Assembly (NCBI GenBank): GCA_006247105.1
Contig: VDLU01000012.1
Coordinates: forward strand, 1 to 22,946
From: Giardia muris
Taxonomy: Eukaryota; Fornicata; Diplomonadida; Hexamitidae
DNA: 22,946 bases
Direction: 5' to 3'
Shown here one piece after another: positions 17,443-22,946 of this stretch (its first letter is position 1; the number at the start of each line of letters is the position of its first letter). Both the position numbers and the translations under genes were made by a program. Below the pieces are notes generated by a model. It was not told the DNA's origin. It did not search any database and saw nothing but the letters and a program-made list of their open reading frames with translations.

Positions 17443-19134
17443 ATGTCTCTAAGGCTCAAAACCCAGCAGGCCATGGCTCGAAAAATGACCCTCATCTCCG
17501 CGGCCAGGTCCGGAGACGTCGAAGGCGTGCATCAACACGTCTCCTGTGCCGGGGAGCGTGACATCGACGGGATGACGGCCTTGATGCACGCTGCACGGGG
17601 CGGTCATGACGAATGCGTCCATATCCTCATCCCCATGGAGGCCGGGCTCAAGGACGTGGACGGTTGGACAGCCTTGATGTACTCGGTCGTCACTGGTCAT
17701 CAGGAATGTGTCCAGCTTCTAGCAAGCATCGAGGCTGCCGCACAGGATAAGTATGGCGGAACGGCTCTTCACCTGGCCGCCAGATACAACAAGACCGAGG
17801 CCATCCGTTTACTCCTCCCATATGAGGAACGTATGACCGATCTCAAGGGCTGGTCAGCGTTGATGACTGCAGCGTACTGGGGAAACGTCGATTGCGTTCA
17901 GCTACTGCTGTCTGAGACCTGTATTCAGTCGACTCAGGACTATATCGGCTGCCTGAAGGGCGCAACGGCCCTAATGGCGGCGGCTTTGAGAGGTCACACA
18001 GCTGTCGTCCCAATCCTACAGCCATACGAGTCATCCCTTAACGATAAAGCAGGACATGATGCACAGTGGTACGGTGCACATGGACTGCGGTCTGAAGTCG
18101 CACAAGCGCTAACAGAGGATATCAAGCCACCCAACGGCTCCTCAGCAATGGATATGCCTTATATGGCCCCCTTACTGAAGTCTGACCTCTCTGCTGCCTC
18201 GGAGTTGTCTCCCACTGTGAGCACTGGACAGACGTCATTGTCGATACAAGGCTCGTCGAAATACCTCCTGTCCTGTGAAGACTCGTGTGCAGGAGAGACA
18301 CGCCTCCTGTCGCGCTTGCTTGAATGCTATACCATCGACCGGGTCATCTCTAAGAGACCGTTCAGCGAGATATCCATCGCTTATGCGTCCGATGATGAAC
18401 GATTCGCGATGAAGAAGGTCAATTATGGCTTCTGTCCTAAGTCGGAACAGCCGCGCATCATCAAGGCCATTACAGTCGAGCTCTCAAAGCTGCTTGACTT
18501 GACCCATCCTCATCTGTTAGGTTACCTCCAGGCCCTACATGATCCTGAAGGTGGCTGTGTTTACTTCTTCACCGAGCTCTGTAATCGTAGCTTACGTGAT
18601 GAGCTTGATGATCGTTTCATGTCTGGACAGGACTTCACAGATAGCGAGATCTGGCAGTTCCTATCCCAGGTATCCGAGGCACTCACATACCTGCACGATC
18701 GGAAGCTTATTCATAATGGGATCAAGCCCGAGAATATCTTCATGACTGATGGCTCCTATCGTGTGGCAGACTTTGGACTTCAGAAGCTGTTCAAGGGCAC
18801 TGCGATCGCTAGTGATCGTGAGAAATGGGAGTATGGTGCTCCGGAACTCAAATCTGCGAAGGGGCATGGTACGGAGGTGGACGTTTGGGCACTAGGAGTC
18901 ATTGCTTATCAGATGTGTACCGGTTCTCTTCCCTTTGAGACTGCGGATGCCATTGAGACTGAGAGTCCTATCCCAATCAGCTTGCGGAGTCGTCTTCTTA
19001 TCAGCACGATAACGCAGATGCTTGACAAGGACCATGAGAAGCGTCCTACGATGCAATTCGTCATGGATACGGCCTCCGCCGCACTGAAAACAGCCCCAAA
19101 TAGTACTGAGGCATCCCCGAAGTTCGTCGCTTAG
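17443..19134 (+). CDS. Ankyrin-repeat NEK-like protein kinase, probable pseudokinase
   Basis: This 563-residue protein has about six ankyrin repeats (residues 16-202, with TALM-AA-GH-ECV patterns), a linker of about 90 residues, and a kinase-like domain from about residue 298 to 545. Visible kinase features are the ATP-site lysine in AMKK (324-325), a DFG motif (443-445), a YGAPE motif (464-468) and DVWALGV. The catalytic loop reads HNGIKPEN (424-431): the HRD arginine and the catalytic aspartate are replaced by Asn and Gly. The glycine-rich loop is also poor. Giardia has a large NEK family in which many members lack catalytic residues and carry ankyrin repeats, so a scaffold or localisation role is likely. 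The start at 17443 gives MSLRLK; an alternative ATG is at 17473. Codon use and frame are clean, unlike the neighbouring array. Confidence 0.9.
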   Translation: MSLRLKTQQAMARKMTLISAARSGDVEGVHQHVSCAGERDIDGMTALMHAARGGHDECVHILIPMEAGLKDVDGWTALMYSVVTGHQECVQLLASIEAAAQDKYGGTALHLAARYNKTEAIRLLLPYEERMTDLKGWSALMTAAYWGNVDCVQLLLSETCIQSTQDYIGCLKGATALMAAALRGHTAVVPILQPYESSLNDKAGHDAQWYGAHGLRSEVAQALTEDIKPPNGSSAMDMPYMAPLLKSDLSAASELSPTVSTGQTSLSIQGSSKYLLSCEDSCAGETRLLSRLLECYTIDRVISKRPFSEISIAYASDDERFAMKKVNYGFCPKSEQPRIIKAITVELSKLLDLTHPHLLGYLQALHDPEGGCVYFFTELCNRSLRDELDDRFMSGQDFTDSEIWQFLSQVSEALTYLHDRKLIHNGIKPENIFMTDGSYRVADFGLQKLFKGTAIASDREKWEYGAPELKSAKGHGTEVDVWALGVIAYQMCTGSLPFETADAIETESPIPISLRSRLLISTITQMLDKDHEKRPTMQFVMDTASAALKTAPNSTEASPKFVA

Positions 19135-19144
19135 GCCCTTGACT

Positions 19145-19151
19145 AGTAAAC
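19145..19151 (+). terminator. Poly(A) signal AGTAAAC of the ankyrin kinase
   Basis: Exact AGTRAAY match 10 bp after the TAG stop, typical of the very short Giardia 3' UTRs. It lies 5 bp from the stop of the convergent gene, so the two 3' UTRs must overlap. Confidence 0.75.
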
Positions 19152-19156
19152 CGATG

Positions 19157-21133
19157 CTATGCCTTCCGAACGTCAAGATACTCGGGGAGGTGTATCGTAC
19201 AACTCGTTGTCGCGAAGCGGACTATCGCATTGAGGCTATGGACCGTGCTGAAGAACGATTTGACCGTTACTTCTTCCGAGTTGAGTAAGATGGTACTCTC
19301 ATGTAGCAACGCACCCGCGGAGATGATCCCAGCGAGAGAGCGGCGTCTAATAGGCGAGATACAGGTCTCCTCCGCCGGAATGGTGAAGTCATTTGTTGCA
19401 TCAAGTGCATAAGCTCTATCAACCATCGCCCCGATATCTATGCAATACCAGGTTCGAAAGCTTAGATCGCAATGCGTGCTAAGGATAAGAACGTCTCCCG
19501 TGGTCTCATCAAGATGTGCCAGAAGCGGTGATGAGATACGAGCTCTTCGTGTTTTCCCTCCAAAGAAGCTTCCGTCTACTCCGGAGTGTACAAGCTTCTC
19601 GGCCGTTCCACGGCACTTGAGCGCTCCGCGCGTGATCGTGATGATGATAGGCTTCTGAATTGGTTGAACAAGAAGACGACTACTAAGATAGCTCATGATG
19701 AGGTAATAGATGGTATGTTCAACGTATGTCATCTCACGGAGCAAGTCATCCCCCACACGTGCATCAATCAAGGCTTGTAAAATACCAAACCGTCGAAACG
19801 TTTGAGCACCACAAACCAGCTCGCATCTAACGCCGTGCAGTCCTGTAACATAGAGCTTGAGAAGGTTAAGCGTCAAAGGACTTCGTTGGTGCGTTGCTAT
19901 CTCAAGATAATTGGAATAGTACAGATCGAATCTGAAGCTTCCATAAACCATCGCCATGTAGCCCATCCATTGAAATACGTGCTGTACAGCGTCAGTACTG
20001 TACGCCTTCTTGGCTGTGAGTAACGGTTCACGCAGGCGTTGCCAAAGAGCGAAGGGAGGGCCACGAAATGTGCGTAAAAGCTCACTACTAGCCCTTCTCT
20101 CCTCCAGGAGTATCTTACTATGCATCAGGATGGTCCTTGATAGGCGTCCACTGTCTAAAAAGAACCTTCGACGTCTTGTCATACAAGCATCCACCCTTTG
20201 TGCCATCCCCATGAAGAAGCGCGCGTTATAATGCGAGAGGAAGATGCCGAGTAGATAGTAGGTGCCTACATGCACTTGTACTGGGACTTCTGCCGGATTT
20301 GCGGCAGGGATGTATAGCAAAGGTACTTCATGACTGGAAACAGACCTTCGAAGCTCTTCTATGCTCTGATTATGTAGTGCATGACGTACTCTAGTAGCAT
20401 CACAGCCAACGGAGAAGAAGGACCTATCCTTAGTCAAGAGAAACACTGGACATTCCAACTCGGATGCCAGCACATGTACACACCACGAATGTAAGTCTTC
20501 GAGGTTTCCGGCCGTGATGATGAGTGAATTGATGGTGAGGAGACGTTCTGTCAAGGAGGCTCTTTCTTCTGCTTTCATAGCGCCTCGCATATTCGCACAG
20601 AGAGCAGGCAATTGTGCTACGGCATCATCGAAGAGGACTGATCCCGAGTATTCAAGGACTCGCCGGCGCATCCCGATGAATAATACGAGCAAACAGATCC
20701 AAACGGCATACGGCGGGTGCAAGGACAGCACAGGGATTCCATAAGAAAGCATCGTCAGACGAAGGTCTATTCCACTTGAGTAATTATCAAGGGCAAGACC
20801 CGCAGCAATGTATGCACTCGCTGCTATGTGATCCGCCTCCTTTGCCAGGATCTTGCACAACGTGACCGAGACCGCTCCTTCTGCTAGATGCACAAGGATA
20901 CTGTGCTTTAAGGTGCAGGACTTGGGCGCTAGATTACAGGTGAAGTACGCATCTGCCGCCTCCTTTTTGATTTCAGCTTCTGCGTCCTTATAAACATTCG
21001 CACTATCTAGGGCAACCGCTAACACTAGAAGAGTTTCGAATAGACCCTCCCCAGTCAGATGGAATGTCGTGAGGACCGTGATGAACCCTATGCTGGCCAC
21101 CAGTTTCACAGCATACGGACTCTGTCGTCTCAT
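19157..21133 (-). CDS. Hypothetical protein with N-terminal membrane region
   Basis: An uninterrupted frame of 658 residues from ATG (21133-21131) to TAG. I do not recognise the family. The first about 155 residues are hydrophobic, with likely membrane segments at about 10-26, 31-43, 79-97 (weak), 102-115 and 128-155, the last ending in a basic cluster (MRRR). The remaining 500 residues look soluble, with an arginine-rich patch (TRRRRFF, about residue 320) and no motif I can name; a degenerate sensor or GAF-like domain is possible but unproven. It is convergent with the ankyrin kinase (10 bp between the kinase poly(A) signal's start and its stop region) and divergent from the gene at 21301. 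No clear poly(A) signal is visible; the best candidate, AGTCAAG near 19137-19143, has mismatches. Confidence 0.8.
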   Translation of the reverse strand: MRRQSPYAVKLVASIGFITVLTTFHLTGEGLFETLLVLAVALDSANVYKDAEAEIKKEAADAYFTCNLAPKSCTLKHSILVHLAEGAVSVTLCKILAKEADHIAASAYIAAGLALDNYSSGIDLRLTMLSYGIPVLSLHPPYAVWICLLVLFIGMRRRVLEYSGSVLFDDAVAQLPALCANMRGAMKAEERASLTERLLTINSLIITAGNLEDLHSWCVHVLASELECPVFLLTKDRSFFSVGCDATRVRHALHNQSIEELRRSVSSHEVPLLYIPAANPAEVPVQVHVGTYYLLGIFLSHYNARFFMGMAQRVDACMTRRRRFFLDSGRLSRTILMHSKILLEERRASSELLRTFRGPPFALWQRLREPLLTAKKAYSTDAVQHVFQWMGYMAMVYGSFRFDLYYSNYLEIATHQRSPLTLNLLKLYVTGLHGVRCELVCGAQTFRRFGILQALIDARVGDDLLREMTYVEHTIYYLIMSYLSSRLLVQPIQKPIIITITRGALKCRGTAEKLVHSGVDGSFFGGKTRRARISSPLLAHLDETTGDVLILSTHCDLSFRTWYCIDIGAMVDRAYALDATNDFTIPAEETCISPIRRRSLAGIISAGALLHESTILLNSEEVTVKSFFSTVHSLNAIVRFATTSCTIHLPEYLDVRKA

Positions 21134-21300
21134 GAAGTGATTGGCAACTCGATCTTCGGAACTTTCGTCTCATCCCTCGAATCGCGCAGAACGCGGAGAA
21201 AACGGTTAGTAGTAGCCGTATAGGTGAGAGATAACCTTCATTGAGCTCTGCCATCCCATCCATCCGTCCAATTTTCCTGGAGTACTGCAGACTGAACAAA
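21134..21300. promoter_or_regulatory. Divergent intergenic region, 167 bp
   Basis: This lies between the start of the minus-strand membrane protein (21133) and the plus-strand gene at 21301. The bases just before the plus-strand ATG are GAACAAA, an A-rich context like a Giardia initiator. A GGAACTTTCG patch lies at about 21158-21167 in front of the minus gene. The frame of the plus gene is also open upstream of 21301 without an ATG. Confidence 0.4.
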
Positions 21301-22946
21301 ATGCAGAACGAGGCTCAACTCTCTCTTATCCAGCAGCTCTGCATCAACACCCTCAAGGCGGGGTCTGTCACGGCGTTCATAGACCTCTTCCGCTTGACTC
21401 ACATGGAGCAGCCACTGAGACAGGCACAACACACGAATATTGAGGACCTCATCTCAGCGTCTAGTACCGCCGCCGTGGAGATTCCCATCAGTTCTCGTTC
21501 GACAACCCTCTCACTTTCAACGCCGATAGGTTACAAACGATCCAAGCACTTCTTCGTGAAGCCGAGTCGTGCTTCATTGGAAGGCACTACTTCGAGCAAT
21601 TCGAATCTCTCTCACGTGTTAGTGACGTCTTCGCAGAAACCCAACGACTGCGTGCACGGTTCCGCATGCCACCTCTAGTGACCCCATGTCCTGTCGTTAC
21701 AAACCTAGCGGATTCGCTTGACACAGTTAACTGCATCGACATCCTCTCGCTCATAGACTCTCCCACCTTCTGTCGTGTTAACTCCGTCAGTGACCCGCTT
21801 ATTGCTGCAACCGCCCAGATTAAGGAGGTTGACTCCCTCATGCAGATCTATTGCCCTCTCGACGTCTATTACGCCATCCTTGCCCGAAACACGCTGTATA
21901 CGATGGTGCAGAGCGCGGAGCACGAGTACTCGACGAAGGGGTTACTAGCAAAGATCTTACCTCCTCTTCCACACTGTGCACCCGTATCTCAGAACACATA
22001 TAAGGACTCTCCTACGACGCATAACGTCCGGAGCCGGATGCTTCTTTACACCATCGTTTGTTATCTTAGACTCGGTCATCAGTTACACTTCTTCTCCCTT
22101 TTCCGTGCCGCTCACCTAGTCCTTGACACCTGCCTCATTGCGCTTGCAGAGTTCGAAAGGCACGTGGACATCTCCTTCTCGTCCCTTTTTGAGCCTACCC
22201 ATGAGAACGGATACGCAATTTTCCTTCCCGATGACATTGGACCCATGAAAGCGGGAGAAGATACGGGTCGAGAGAATGAATCACTTATTTCAGGGGACGA
22301 GACTAGCTTCCGCACGCTTGGACCTCGAGTCTGTCCCTGGCCTCCCAGTTCTTGGGCCTGATTCGAAGCCTTTACCCACCTCTTTCTCAGGTAGTCCAAC
22401 TGATACATACGAGGACCAATACTCGGAGATGGCTGAGCTGGCTTATACGGCGCGCCTCCTTATGGTTCATAACCTACTGGCTCTTGCGGCCACAGCGTTG
22501 TCAAGCGGCTTCACGGAAGAAGGCTTGGCCTTTCTTCAAGAGGACGTGTCGGCCTTACTATCCAGAATTGATATGCTTTCGAAGCAAGGTGCTGTCCTTT
22601 AGGAGAAACCTTAACCGTTTCGGCCATTGGTGACAATGACGGGATAGCCCTCTTAGACAATGTACCCTGCACGCGCACCGCGCCCTCTCAGGTTGTACCC
22701 TCCTCTTGACCGCAGCAGACCTCGCCTTCACCTTCAACGCGTACATGCTCATCATTCCCGTTTGTCGTCGCTTGTTTGAGCTGTGTACACGCCTTGCCAT
22801 AGTCCCCATTGCGGAACAGTATGCTGAGCAGCTTCTCACACTGGGAGATGAGTTTGCTATCATCGGACACGCTTGGCTTGCTCGTTGGGCGGCACAGCGT
22901 GGAGATAACGCAGAGGTTATTCGTCATCTCACGGAGCGATGGAGGC
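21301..22946 (+). pseudogene. Hypothetical protein gene, broken over several frames, runs off the right edge
   Basis: Coding-like sequence continues on one strand but in changing frames: frame 1 from ATG 21301 to about 21465, frame 3 from about 21470 (RRGDSHQFSFDNPL) to about 22310, frame 1 to 22602 (AYTARLLMVHNLLALAA region), a short frame 3 piece, then frame 2 from about 22650 to the edge (LLLTAADLAFTFNAYMLIIP onward). At least four shifts are needed, most of them consistent with one missing base. The pieces are leucine- and alanine-rich and probably helical; I recognise no family, signal peptide or membrane segment with confidence. It is either a real pseudogene or one gene in a stretch with uncorrected deletions; I see no Giardia-type intron boundaries at the switches. 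Confidence 0.6.

Noticed and set aside
21241..21300. Start of the right-hand gene at 21241
   Set aside because: That codon is TTG. The first ATG in frame is 21301, preceded by an A-rich context expected for Giardia.
21460..22700. Introns as the cause of the frame changes in the right-hand gene
   Set aside because: No GTATGT-like donor with a Giardia-type combined branch point and acceptor was seen near the switches, and introns are very rare in this genus.

Overview
The window looks like nuclear DNA of a diplomonad of the genus Giardia. The evidence is a dense tandem array of cysteine-rich variant-specific surface protein (VSP) genes with CXXC and GGCY motifs, a conserved C-terminal membrane segment and a CRGK cytoplasmic tail; an ankyrin-repeat/NEK-type kinase; Giardia-like poly(A) signals (AGTRAAY) at or just after stop codons; almost no intergenic space; and no introns seen. 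The tail stops at CRGK rather than the CRGKA of G. intestinalis. From memory this form belongs to Giardia muris, so a G. muris-like species is my best guess.

Layout. Bases 1-17225 hold ten head-to-tail VSP units on the minus strand, called V1 (right, 5'-most) to V10 (left, running off the window). Only V1 (15295-17225) has a real 5' end: an ATG, a signal peptide and a leader, preceded by an intergenic region. V2-V10 begin directly at the mature-protein homology, 4 to about 25 bp after the previous unit's stop, with no room for a promoter and no signal peptide. V2, V3, V4, V5, V6, V8 and V10 have no usable in-frame start; V5 and V8 are open for about 500 codons without one in-frame ATG. V7 and V9 have an in-frame ATG that is a by-product of the junction sequence. 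Each junction carries the same element, in which stop codon, poly(A) signal AGTGAAT and an ATG overlap. Bodies fall into type I (V1, V4, V7, V9, V10), type II (V2, V5, V8), an outlier (V6) and a mosaic (V3).

Bases 17226-17442 are a divergent intergenic region between V1 and a plus-strand ankyrin-NEK protein (17443-19134), whose catalytic loop reads HNG instead of HRD and so is probably a pseudokinase. A convergent minus-strand gene (19157-21133) encodes an unrecognised protein with an N-terminal membrane region. A plus-strand gene from 21301 to the right edge is split over several reading frames.

Interpretation (inference): the array has the form of one leader-bearing expression copy followed by promoterless, leaderless and largely start-less cassettes that could act as a sequence archive for segmental gene conversion, as in the vls and msp2 systems of bacteria. 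The main caution is that V1 and V2 (about 14620-17090) are full of small indels, so the leader-bearing copy cannot be translated as given. These may be assembly errors or real decay.
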